Source: an uncultured Alistipes sp.
GTDB taxonomy: Bacteria; Bacteroidota; Bacteroidia; Bacteroidales; Rikenellaceae
Direction: 5' to 3'
Length of the DNA stretch: 13,367 nucleotides
Assembly (NCBI GenBank): GCA_947178455.1
Contig: CAMWYI010000033.1
Span: 1-13,367, forward strand
Position numbers and translations under genes: made by a program
Part shown: piece by piece, positions 7,364-13,367 of the stretch
How the letters are laid out: each line of letters starts with the position of its first letter
Position numbering within the stretch: the stretch's first letter is position 1
Notes under the pieces: generated by a model
What the model was told of the DNA's origin: nothing
Seen by the model: the letters and a program-made list of their open reading frames with translations, nothing else
Databases searched by the model: none

Positions 7364-8620
7364 TTAGTTGCGTTTCGAGGTTACTTCGGCTTCGTATCGC
7401 TGTACTTCGGCGATGTACTCTTCGCCGACGGGCACGTCGTTTTTCAGGCAGAACATGTCCCACACGGCGCCGAACGGCAGCGATTTGCACTCTTCGAGCA
7501 GCGCCAGCCGCTCGAATCCCTTGCCGGCGGCTTCGTATTCGCGCAGGGTTTTCAGCGGTTCGAGCAGGGCCAGCAGCATGCACTTCTGCGTGGCGCGCGA
7601 GCCGATGACATAGGCCCCGATGCGGTTGATCGAAGCGTCGAAGTAGTCCAGCCCGATGTGCACCTTGCCGAGGGCGTCGCAGCGGACGATTTCCTTGCAG
7701 AGTTCGAGCGTTTCGTCGTTCATAATCGTCACGTGGTCGGAGTCCCAGCGTACGGGGCGCGATACGTGGAGCATCACCTCGGGCGTGTAGAGCAGCAGCG
7801 ACGAAATTTTGTCGGCCACGATTTCCGTCGGGTGGAAGTGTCCCGTGTCGAGGGTAACCATCTTGCCGCGGCTGGCGCCGTAGCCGATGTAAAAGTCGTT
7901 CGAGCCGACCGTGTAGCTTTCGAGACCGATGCCGAATACTTTGGATTCGATGCAGTCCTTCATGTGGTCGTACCGCTGGGCGAAAATCTCGTCGAGCGAG
8001 TTCATCAGCAGTTCGCGATACTTCATGCGGTTGACCGTCAGGTCTTTCGAGCCGTCGTGCACCCACACGTTCATGATGCACGGGTCGCCCTGCGCCTTGC
8101 CCATCTCTTCGGCTACCGCGCGGCAGCGTTTCGTGTGTTCGATCCAGAAATTGCGGATTTCGGGGTCGGGGTTCGAGAGGGTGAGGTTGCCCGATTTGGG
8201 GTGCGAGAACGACGTGGAGTTGAAGTCGAGCTTCATGCCGTGCTCTCGGGCCCACTGCATCCAGCCCGCGAAGTGATGCGGTTCCACTTGGTCGCGGTCG
8301 ACGTGTTCGTGGCTGAATTCGCCGTAGATTTCGTGCAGATTCAGACGGTGCGAGCCCGGAATGTAGCTCTTGGCTTTCAGGATGTCGGCCCGCAGTTCGT
8401 CGATGTTGCGCGCTTTGCCCGGGTAGTTGCCCGTAGTTTGGATACCGCCCGACAGGGAGCCGCCCAGCTGCTCGAATCCCGTCACATCGTCGGCCTGCCA
8501 GCAGTGCAGCGAGAGTTGCACCTGCTGCAAGGTATCGAGCACCTTGTCCGTATCGACGCCGATAGCGGCATAGCGTTCTTTGGCGATTTCATACGCCTTT
8601 TCGATTAAGGTCTGTTTCAT
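7364..8620 (-). CDS. rhaA: L-rhamnose isomerase
   Basis: This cytoplasmic isomerase converts L-rhamnose to L-rhamnulose, the first committed step. The product has 418 residues, essentially the same length as E. coli RhaA (419), and starts MKQTLIEKAYE. Conserved blocks typical of the TIM-barrel isomerase include LHCWQADDVTGFE (38-50), IPGSHRLNLHEIYGE (87-101), WVHDGSKD (186-193), GLESYTVGS with metal-ligand candidate Glu234, TLDTGHFHPTE with Asp258 and His261/263, LHVSRPVRWDSDH with His285, Asp293 and Asp295, and GLDYFDASINRI with Asp325. Metal-site roles are assigned from family knowledge. The gene lies 43 nt after rhaB; this gap holds a short AT palindrome but no convincing promoter, so it is read from the same operon. 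It is called rhaI in Bacteroides and must not be confused with the Bacteroides aldolase name rhaA. Confidence 0.97.
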   Translation of the reverse strand: MKQTLIEKAYEIAKERYAAIGVDTDKVLDTLQQVQLSLHCWQADDVTGFEQLGGSLSGGIQTTGNYPGKARNIDELRADILKAKSYIPGSHRLNLHEIYGEFSHEHVDRDQVEPHHFAGWMQWAREHGMKLDFNSTSFSHPKSGNLTLSNPDPEIRNFWIEHTKRCRAVAEEMGKAQGDPCIMNVWVHDGSKDLTVNRMKYRELLMNSLDEIFAQRYDHMKDCIESKVFGIGLESYTVGSNDFYIGYGASRGKMVTLDTGHFHPTEIVADKISSLLLYTPEVMLHVSRPVRWDSDHVTIMNDETLELCKEIVRCDALGKVHIGLDYFDASINRIGAYVIGSRATQKCMLLALLEPLKTLREYEAAGKGFERLALLEECKSLPFGAVWDMFCLKNDVPVGEEYIAEVQRYEAEVTSKRN

Positions 8621-8663
8621 CGGTAATAGTATTATTCGGTTGTTTTTTATCGGTTTGCGTTCG

Positions 8664-10142
8664 TTATGGTCGGTGTGTTACGGCGCGGAATTTCCGGTAG
8701 ACTTCTTCCCAGCGGGCGGGGTCTTCGGGTTCGTAGCGGCGCGTTTCGATCGAGGCGGCCGTCATGCGGCGCATCTCTTGGAGCGTACCGGCCAATCCCA
8801 GCGCTTTCGCCTGCACCATGATGTTGCCGATAGCCGTCGCCTCCGAAGGCCCCGCCACCACCGGCAGCCCCGTCGCCGAGGCGGTCATGCGGTTCAGCAG
8901 GTCGTTCTGCGCTCCGCCGCCGATGACGTGCAGCGTCCGCAACTCGAACGGAGCCAGTCGGCGCAGGTTGTCCAGCACCTCGCGGTATTTCAGTGCCAGA
9001 CTGTCGAAGATGCAGCGCATCACCGCCGCATCGTCGGCCGGTTCGGGTTGATTCGTGTCGCGGCAGTAGGAGCGGATGGCTGCGACCATGTCGGTCGGCG
9101 CCGCGAATCGGGCGTCGTCGGGGTCGATGAGCGCGGCGAACGGTTCGGCCTGCGCGGTCATTTCGACGATTTGCGGATAGGTGTACTCTTTTCCGGCGGC
9201 TTTCCACACGGCGCGGCATTGTTCCAGCAGCCACATGCCCGTGATGTTTTTCAGCACGCGGGTCGTGCCCTCGACACCGCCTTCGTTCGTGAAGTTCATC
9301 GCGAAACTCTCGTCCGTAATAATCGGTTCGCGGGTTTCGATGCCCATGAGCGACCACGTGCCCGACGACAGATAGGCGAAATGTTCGTCTTCGGCCGGCA
9401 CCGCCGCTACGGCCGATGCCGTGTCGTGGCCTGCGACCGCTACGACCGGAACTTCGCCGAGTCCTGTCGCGGCGCGGATTTCGTCGCTCAGCGTGCCGAC
9501 CACGTGGCCCGGCAGTACGATTTCGGGGAATGCTTCCGGCCGCACGCCTGCGACTTCGAGCAGCGCAGGGTCGATGCGTTTCGTGCGCGGGTTCATCAGT
9601 TGCGAGGTCGACAGAATCGTGTATTCGCATACCATGTTGCCCGTGAGCAGGTACGACAACGCATCGGGAATGAACAATATGCGGTCGGCCGCTTCGAGAG
9701 CGGCGTTTCCCTCCCGACGGGCGGCGAAAAGCTGGTAGAGCGAGTTGAAATTCAGAATCTGGATGCCCGTGCGTTCATAGACTTCGCGTCGCGGCATCCG
9801 CTCGAAAAAGGCTTCGGGTACCCCGTCCGTATAGGGGTCGCGATAGGCGCGTGGTTGGCCCAGCAACTGCCCGTCGCGCCCGACGAATGCCATGTCCACG
9901 CCCCACGTGTCGATGCCGATCGAGTCGATGCGCACGCCTTTGGCCGCCGCACGGCGCAGGCCTTCGCAAATGTCCTCGAAAAGCGTGTAGATGTTCCAGT
10001 AGTAGTGCCCGAAGATGCGGGTCAGCCGGTTCGGAAAACGGTGGAGTTCTTCGGTTCGGATTCGGGTTCCGTCGAGTGTCGCCAAGATGACCCGGCCGCT
10101 CGTGGCGCCGAGGTCGACGGCGATGATGTGTTTGGGTTCCAT
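8664..10142 (-). CDS. rhaB: Rhamnulokinase
   Basis: This FGGY-family sugar kinase phosphorylates L-rhamnulose to L-rhamnulose 1-phosphate with ATP in the cytoplasm. It has 492 residues (E. coli 489). The N-terminal phosphate-1 loop is DLGATSGR (10-17), the sugar-binding block is IDTWGVDMAFV (77-87), and the catalytic aspartate is expected at Asp240 in VAGHDTASAV. SSGTWSLMG (259-267) and IGGGAQNDLLNRM in the C-terminal domain are the adenosine-side motifs of the family. The DTWGVD and GTWSLMG blocks separate rhamnulokinases from xylulo- and glycerol kinases. The start lies 22 nt after the GH105 stop. Bacteroides literature calls it rhaK. Very secure. Confidence 0.96.
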   Translation of the reverse strand: MEPKHIIAVDLGATSGRVILATLDGTRIRTEELHRFPNRLTRIFGHYYWNIYTLFEDICEGLRRAAAKGVRIDSIGIDTWGVDMAFVGRDGQLLGQPRAYRDPYTDGVPEAFFERMPRREVYERTGIQILNFNSLYQLFAARREGNAALEAADRILFIPDALSYLLTGNMVCEYTILSTSQLMNPRTKRIDPALLEVAGVRPEAFPEIVLPGHVVGTLSDEIRAATGLGEVPVVAVAGHDTASAVAAVPAEDEHFAYLSSGTWSLMGIETREPIITDESFAMNFTNEGGVEGTTRVLKNITGMWLLEQCRAVWKAAGKEYTYPQIVEMTAQAEPFAALIDPDDARFAAPTDMVAAIRSYCRDTNQPEPADDAAVMRCIFDSLALKYREVLDNLRRLAPFELRTLHVIGGGAQNDLLNRMTASATGLPVVAGPSEATAIGNIMVQAKALGLAGTLQEMRRMTAASIETRRYEPEDPARWEEVYRKFRAVTHRP

Positions 10143-10164
10143 AGGGTCGGTCGGATGTTGCGGA

Positions 10165-11346
10165 TTATTTGCCCAGTTCGATGCACCCCATGATGAACGG
10201 CCCCGTCGCTTTGGCGTCGTTGTCGCGGATGCGTTCGCCGATGTAGTACTCGAAACTGCCGTCGCGATAGGGGTTACCGCCCAGTCCGCCGACGGCGCAG
10301 CAACGGGTCAGCGTCAGCGTACCGTCGGGGTTTTCGACCAACAACCGTTTGCGCAGGCCGTCGAACGCCCGTTCGGCATAGCGGCGATAGCGGGCGGCGA
10401 GATGCCCTTTGTTGACCGCTTTGGCATAGGCATACATCAGTTGCGCCGTCACGGAGGCTTCGGGATAGTTGCCCTCGCGTTCGGGGCAGTCGATGACCTG
10501 ATACCACAACCCGTCGCGCTGGTACTTGGGCAGCGCGTCGGCCAGTCCCTGCACGAGCGAGACGACGAACGCGCGGTCGGGGTGGTCGGCCGGAATGAAA
10601 TCCAAATCGTCGACCAGCGCCATGAACCACCAGCCGATGCTGCGGCCCCAGAAATTGGGCGAGTGGCCCGTTTCGGGGTCGGCCCAGCGTTGCGTGCGGC
10701 TCTCGTCCCACGCATGGTGGTAGAGGCCCGTCGCAGGGTCGTGGGTATGTTTGTGGCAGAGTTTGATTTGTCGGACGGTTTCGTCGATCCATTCGGGTTT
10801 GTCGAACTCGGCGCCGTACTGCGCCATGAACGGCGAGGCCATGTACAGCCCGTCGAGCCACATTTGGTGCTGGTAGACGAGTTTGTGCCAGTAGCCGCCG
10901 TCGCAGGTGCGCGGATGACGTTTCAGCTGGCCGATAAGCACCTCCATCGCCTTGCGGTACTTCTCTTTGCCCGTTTCTCGATAACAATCGAATAGAATTT
11001 TACCCGAATTAATAAAATCGAGGTTGTAGGCTGCGAGGTCGTACAGGTGGATGTTTCCTGCTTCGTCGACGAGGCTGTCGGCCCACTGCTCCACATAGTC
11101 GAAATAGGTGCGGTCGCCCGTCGTTCGCCACATTCGCAGCATTGCGCAGCAGCCGACGCCTTGCGAGTAGCCGAAAAAGAGCCGTTTGCCGTGGTCGAGC
11201 TGCCATGCTTCGGGGAAGCGCGCCCGCTCCGAGTCGGCGAACCGGCGGGCATAGGTCGGGGTGTCGTCGGGGGCGGCAGCGTGCAGACTGACGGCTTGCG
11301 GCACGGCGAATAGCAGCAGCGCAAGCGTCCTGAAAAGGGTGTTCAT
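10165..11346 (-). CDS. Exported GH105-type unsaturated rhamnogalacturonyl hydrolase
   Basis: This 393-residue protein has a Sec signal peptide (residues 1 to about 23, ending SLHA|A) and no lipobox, so it is likely periplasmic. The body matches the GH105 (YteR/RhiN) (alpha/alpha)6 family: HQMWLDGLYMASPF (160-173) with Asp165 at the position of the catalytic Asp of YteR, HHAWDESR (210-217), WADPETGHSPNFWGRSIGWW (221-240) and CPEREGNYPEAS (287-298). GH105 enzymes remove the delta-4,5-unsaturated galacturonic acid left at the non-reducing end of rhamnogalacturonan-I fragments by polysaccharide lyases, exposing L-rhamnose. That explains its place as first gene of the rhamnose operon, although no lyase is encoded in the window. 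Exact substrate (RG-I versus another unsaturated uronide) is inferred. Confidence 0.9.
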   Translation of the reverse strand: MNTLFRTLALLLFAVPQAVSLHAAAPDDTPTYARRFADSERARFPEAWQLDHGKRLFFGYSQGVGCCAMLRMWRTTGDRTYFDYVEQWADSLVDEAGNIHLYDLAAYNLDFINSGKILFDCYRETGKEKYRKAMEVLIGQLKRHPRTCDGGYWHKLVYQHQMWLDGLYMASPFMAQYGAEFDKPEWIDETVRQIKLCHKHTHDPATGLYHHAWDESRTQRWADPETGHSPNFWGRSIGWWFMALVDDLDFIPADHPDRAFVVSLVQGLADALPKYQRDGLWYQVIDCPEREGNYPEASVTAQLMYAYAKAVNKGHLAARYRRYAERAFDGLRKRLLVENPDGTLTLTRCCAVGGLGGNPYRDGSFEYYIGERIRDNDAKATGPFIMGCIELGK

Positions 11347-11370
11347 CGTAAGGTTTTCGTTTTGGCGAGT

Positions 11371-11378
11371 TAAAGATA
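11371..11378 (-). promoter_or_regulatory. Weak -7-like element upstream of the rhamnose operon
   Basis: On the minus strand, TATCTTTA sits 24 nt upstream of the GH105 start, a spacing like that of the two stronger promoters nearby. It matches the Bacteroidota TAnnTTTG box except for the last base. No TTTG is found 19-21 nt further upstream, where AAGG/AAAG occurs instead. A missing -33 box would fit a promoter needing an activator, as known for RhaR-controlled rhamnose genes in Bacteroides; this is inference. Confidence 0.35.
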
Positions 11379-11394
11379 CGAAAAAAATCGAAAT

Positions 11395-11425
11395 TTTGCC
11401 TTTTGTCTTTGTTTTGCTACCTTTG
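11395..11425 (+). promoter_or_regulatory. Bacteroidota-type promoter of fabI
   Basis: TTTG (11395-11398), a 19-nt spacer and TACCTTTG (11418-11425) match the -33/-7 consensus of the Bacteroidota primary sigma factor exactly. The -7 box ends 23 nt before the fabI ATG, giving a short leader. A T-rich tract with repeated TTTTG pentamers fills the spacer. Confidence 0.85.
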
Positions 11426-11448
11426 CCGCGTATTCAACGGAAAAATTT

Positions 11449-12312
11449 ATGGCTTGCAATTTACTCAAAGGAAAGAAAGGATTGATTTTCGGTGCGCTCA
11501 ACGAGCAGTCCATCGCGTGGAAAGTGGCGGAACGGGCCGTCGAGGAGGGTGCCGAAATCGTATTGACCAATACCGCCGTATCCATTCGCATGGGTACGAT
11601 TTCCCAACTGGCCGAAAAGTGCCGCACGATCGTCGTGCCGGCCGATGCGACCAGCGTCGAAGACCTCGAAAACCTCATCGACCGCACGATGGAGCACTTC
11701 GGCGGCAAGTTCGACTTCATGCTCCATTCTATCGGTATGTCACCCAACGTCCGCAAGGGCCGCACGTACGACGATTTGGATTACGATTATTTGCAGAAGA
11801 CGCTCGATATTTCGGCCATTTCGTTCCACAAGGCCATTCAGGTGGCCCGTCACAAGGATGCTATCAACGATTGGGGTTCTATCGTCGCACTGACTTACAT
11901 CGCCGCCCAGCGCACGTTGTACGGTTACAACGATATGGCCGATGCCAAAGCGTTGCTGGAATCCATTGCCCGCAGCTTCGGATACATCTACGGCCGTGAG
12001 AAACACGTGCGCATCAACACCGTGTCGCAGTCGCCCACGCCGACCACGGCGGGCAATGGCGTCATGGGGCTCGGCGACCTGATGACCTTCGCCGACAGCA
12101 TGTCGCCGCTCGGCAACGCTACGGCCGAAGACTGCGCGAACTACGTGCTGACGCTCTTCTCCGACCTGACGCGCAAGGTGACGATGCAGAACCTCTACCA
12201 CGACGGCGGTTTCTCGTCGATGGGTATGTCGCGCCGCGCCATGAAGACCTACGAAAAGGGCATGCGCTTCGACGACGTGCACGAAAACCAGTATCCGTTC
12301 GGCAAGGATTAG
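11449..12312 (+). CDS. fabI: Enoyl-[acyl-carrier-protein] reductase (NADH)
   Basis: FabI reduces trans-2-enoyl-ACP in the last step of each cycle of type II fatty acid elongation in the cytoplasm. The 287-residue protein has the divergent SDR cofactor motif FGALNEQSIAWKVAE (14-28), HSIGMSP (93-99), and the catalytic pair of FabI enzymes: Tyr150 in TYIAAQ, then Tyr160 and Lys167 in YNDMADAK (Y-x6-K). The NLYHDGGF block (248-255) closes the Rossmann domain. A tail of about 30 residues (258-287) ending ENQYPFGKD makes it longer than E. coli FabI (262); I believe such tails occur in other Bacteroidota homologues. The start is supported by the promoter ending 23 nt upstream. It is divergent from the rhamnose operon and functionally unrelated to it. 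Confidence 0.95.
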   Translation: MACNLLKGKKGLIFGALNEQSIAWKVAERAVEEGAEIVLTNTAVSIRMGTISQLAEKCRTIVVPADATSVEDLENLIDRTMEHFGGKFDFMLHSIGMSPNVRKGRTYDDLDYDYLQKTLDISAISFHKAIQVARHKDAINDWGSIVALTYIAAQRTLYGYNDMADAKALLESIARSFGYIYGREKHVRINTVSQSPTPTTAGNGVMGLGDLMTFADSMSPLGNATAEDCANYVLTLFSDLTRKVTMQNLYHDGGFSSMGMSRRAMKTYEKGMRFDDVHENQYPFGKD

Positions 12313-12371
12313 GGGCCGGTTCGCGATACGTTTGCGTCCGAACGGGCGAGGGTGGATTTCTCGGTGTTTCA

Positions 12372-12403
12372 TTTCCGAATCTTAATTCTTATTTCTACCT
12401 TTG
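12372..12403 (+). promoter_or_regulatory. Bacteroidota-type promoter of panC
   Basis: TTTC (12372-12375, one mismatch to TTTG), a 20-nt spacer and TACCTTTG (12396-12403) form a good -33/-7 pair ending 27 nt before the panC ATG. It lies in the 118-nt gap after fabI, so panC need not depend on fabI read-through. The -7 box overlaps a TTG codon at 12401 that is in frame with panC, which argues against that codon as the start. The rest of the gap holds only a weak imperfect inverted repeat (GGTTCG/CGAAC) without a T-run. Confidence 0.75.
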
Positions 12404-12430
12404 CCGCCGCACAATCGTTTCAATGCAGAG

Positions 12431-13267
12431 ATGAAAGTACTGACAAGCGTCGAGGCGCTTCGCCGCGAGTTGAGCGGCGTGGAGGCGCAGGGCGTCGGTT
12501 TCGTGCCGACGATGGGTGCGCTCCATGCGGGCCACCGCTCGTTGGTCGAGCGGGCCCGTGCGGAGAATGCCACCGTCGTGGTGAGCGTGTTCGTCAACCC
12601 GACCCAGTTCAACGATAAGAACGACCTCAAACATTATCCCCGCACGCCGGAAGCCGATGCGCGACTGCTCGAAGCGGCCGGTGCCGATTTGGTGCTGATG
12701 CCTTCGGTCGAGGAGATTTACCCCGAGGAGGATACCCGCGTGTTCGACTTCGGACAGATCGACAAGGTGATGGAGGGGGCCACGCGTCCGGGCCATTTCA
12801 ACGGCGTCGCGCAGGTCGTCAGCTGTCTGTTCGACATCGTGCGGCCTGCCCGCGCGTACTTCGGCGAGAAGGATTTTCAGCAAATCGCCGTCATCAAGGC
12901 GATGGTGCGTCAGTTGAATCTTTCCGTCGAAATCGTCGAGTGCCCGATTGTCCGCGGCGAGGACGGATTGGCGCTTTCGTCGCGCAACGCTTTGCTTGAT
13001 GCGCCGCACCGCGCCGCCGCACCGCATATCTATGCCGTGTTGCAGGCTGCCGTCGCCAAATCGCACGAACTGACTCCGGCCGAACTGGAACAGTGGGTCG
13101 CCGTCGAAGTGGAGCGCGACCAGCGGCTGAAAGTCATCTACTATCAGTCGGTCGATGCGCTGACCATGCAGCCGGTGGCCGATTGGAGCGATTCCGAGCG
13201 TATTCAGGGTTGCATCGCCGTGCAGGCGGGCGACATTCGTTTAATCGACAACATCCGTATCCGATAA
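12431..13267 (+). CDS. panC: Pantothenate synthetase (pantoate-beta-alanine ligase)
   Basis: PanC condenses pantoate with beta-alanine using ATP, forming pantothenate for coenzyme A and acyl carrier protein. The protein has 278 residues from the ATG at 12431 (MKVLTSVEALRREL). Motifs of this cytidylyltransferase-like family are FVPTMGALHAGHRSLV (with the HIGH-type HAGH), VSVFVNPTQFN, YPRTPEADARLLE, RPGHFNGVAQVV, YFGEKDFQQIAVI and the KMSKS-like ALSSRNALL. The frame continues 10 codons upstream to a TTG, but these overlap the promoter and lack conservation. Its TAA stop (13265-13267) shares one base with the ATG of panD, an arrangement that implies translational coupling of two consecutive pathway enzymes. 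Very secure. Confidence 0.97.
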   Translation: MKVLTSVEALRRELSGVEAQGVGFVPTMGALHAGHRSLVERARAENATVVVSVFVNPTQFNDKNDLKHYPRTPEADARLLEAAGADLVLMPSVEEIYPEEDTRVFDFGQIDKVMEGATRPGHFNGVAQVVSCLFDIVRPARAYFGEKDFQQIAVIKAMVRQLNLSVEIVECPIVRGEDGLALSSRNALLDAPHRAAAPHIYAVLQAAVAKSHELTPAELEQWVAVEVERDQRLKVIYYQSVDALTMQPVADWSDSERIQGCIAVQAGDIRLIDNIRIR

Positions 13268-13367
13268 TGAAATTTCAGATCGAAGTCATCAAATCGAAAA
13301 TCCACCGCGTGACGGTGACCGAAGCGAACCTCAATTACGTGGGGAGCATCACCATCGACGAGGCGCT
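13267..13367 (+). CDS. panD: Aspartate 1-decarboxylase, partial (cut by the right edge)
   Basis: Only the first 33 codons are present. They read MKFQIEVIKSKIHRVTVTEA followed by NLNYVGSITIDEA, a clear match to the N-terminus of the pyruvoyl-dependent aspartate decarboxylase. The enzyme makes beta-alanine, the co-substrate of PanC. The proenzyme cleaves itself within YVGS, here between Gly26 and Ser27, and Ser27 becomes the pyruvoyl group; Lys11 corresponds to the conserved Lys9 of E. coli. The start overlaps the panC stop by one base. Confidence 0.95.
   Translation, partial: MKFQIEVIKSKIHRVTVTEANLNYVGSITIDEA

Noticed and set aside
7658..8608. A 316-codon open frame on the plus strand opposite rhaA.
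   Set aside because: Antisense shadow of a full-length, fully conserved rhamnose isomerase.
8624..8634. Palindrome TAATAGTATTA in the 43-nt gap between rhaB and rhaA, considered as an operator.
   Set aside because: Only 11 nt, AT-rich, inside an operon gap, and with no promoter beside it or second copy upstream of the operon; chance is likely.
8580..10193. A 537-codon open frame on the plus strand covering rhaB.
   Set aside because: It is wholly antisense to an unmistakable rhamnulokinase and shows no family features.
12315..12345. Imperfect inverted repeat (GGTTCG ... CGAAC) after fabI, considered as a terminator.
   Set aside because: The stem is only 5-6 bp with a long loop and no T-run follows, so it is not convincing.
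1..13367. Searched for CRISPR arrays, tRNA or rRNA genes, insertion sequences, integrases and phage or plasmid genes.
   Set aside because: No periodic repeats, tRNA-like cloverleaf, transposase or recombinase reading frames were seen; nearly all of the sequence is accounted for by the listed genes.

Overview
The window looks like chromosomal DNA of a GC-rich gut Bacteroidales, most likely an Alistipes-type Rikenellaceae. The reasons are the high GC content with GC-rich third codon positions, two promoters of the Bacteroidota form (TTTG or TTTC, a 19-20 nt spacer, then TACCTTTG), no Shine-Dalgarno sequences before most genes, and a rhamnose gene order (kinase, isomerase, permease, aldolase) like that described for Bacteroides. 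The genus is an inference; the phylum is much safer.

Minus strand, from 11346 down to the left edge: a rhamnose acquisition and catabolism cluster. It starts with an exported GH105-type unsaturated rhamnogalacturonyl hydrolase, followed by rhaB (rhamnulokinase), rhaA (L-rhamnose isomerase), rhaT (rhamnose/H+ symporter) and rhaD (rhamnulose-1-phosphate aldolase), with gaps of 22, 43, 4 and 8 nt. A perfect 14-bp hairpin follows rhaD. Beyond it is a second pair of genes: a lipoprotein six-hairpin glycosidase resembling GH65, and 11 nt later a very large exported protein. That protein is open to the left edge for 1084 codons. It looks like a DUF4450-type protein and, just before the window ends, begins a sequence that resembles the first conserved block of GH106 alpha-L-rhamnosidases.

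Plus strand, from 11449 to the right edge: housekeeping genes transcribed divergently from the rhamnose cluster. These are fabI (enoyl-ACP reductase), then panC (pantothenate synthetase), whose stop codon overlaps the start of panD (aspartate 1-decarboxylase, cut by the window edge). fabI and panC each have a clear Bacteroidota promoter, and the two promoters share a 13-nt core.

Working model: extracytoplasmic enzymes trim rhamnose-containing pectic or related glycans, RhaT imports L-rhamnose, and RhaA, RhaB and RhaD convert it to dihydroxyacetone phosphate and L-lactaldehyde. No SusC/SusD pair, polysaccharide lyase, AraC-type RhaR regulator or lactaldehyde reductase (rhaO/fucO) is visible here. 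The most unusual item is the apparent DUF4450-GH106 fusion at the left edge. The rest is recognisable biology in a slightly unusual arrangement, and I see no sign of an entirely new system.
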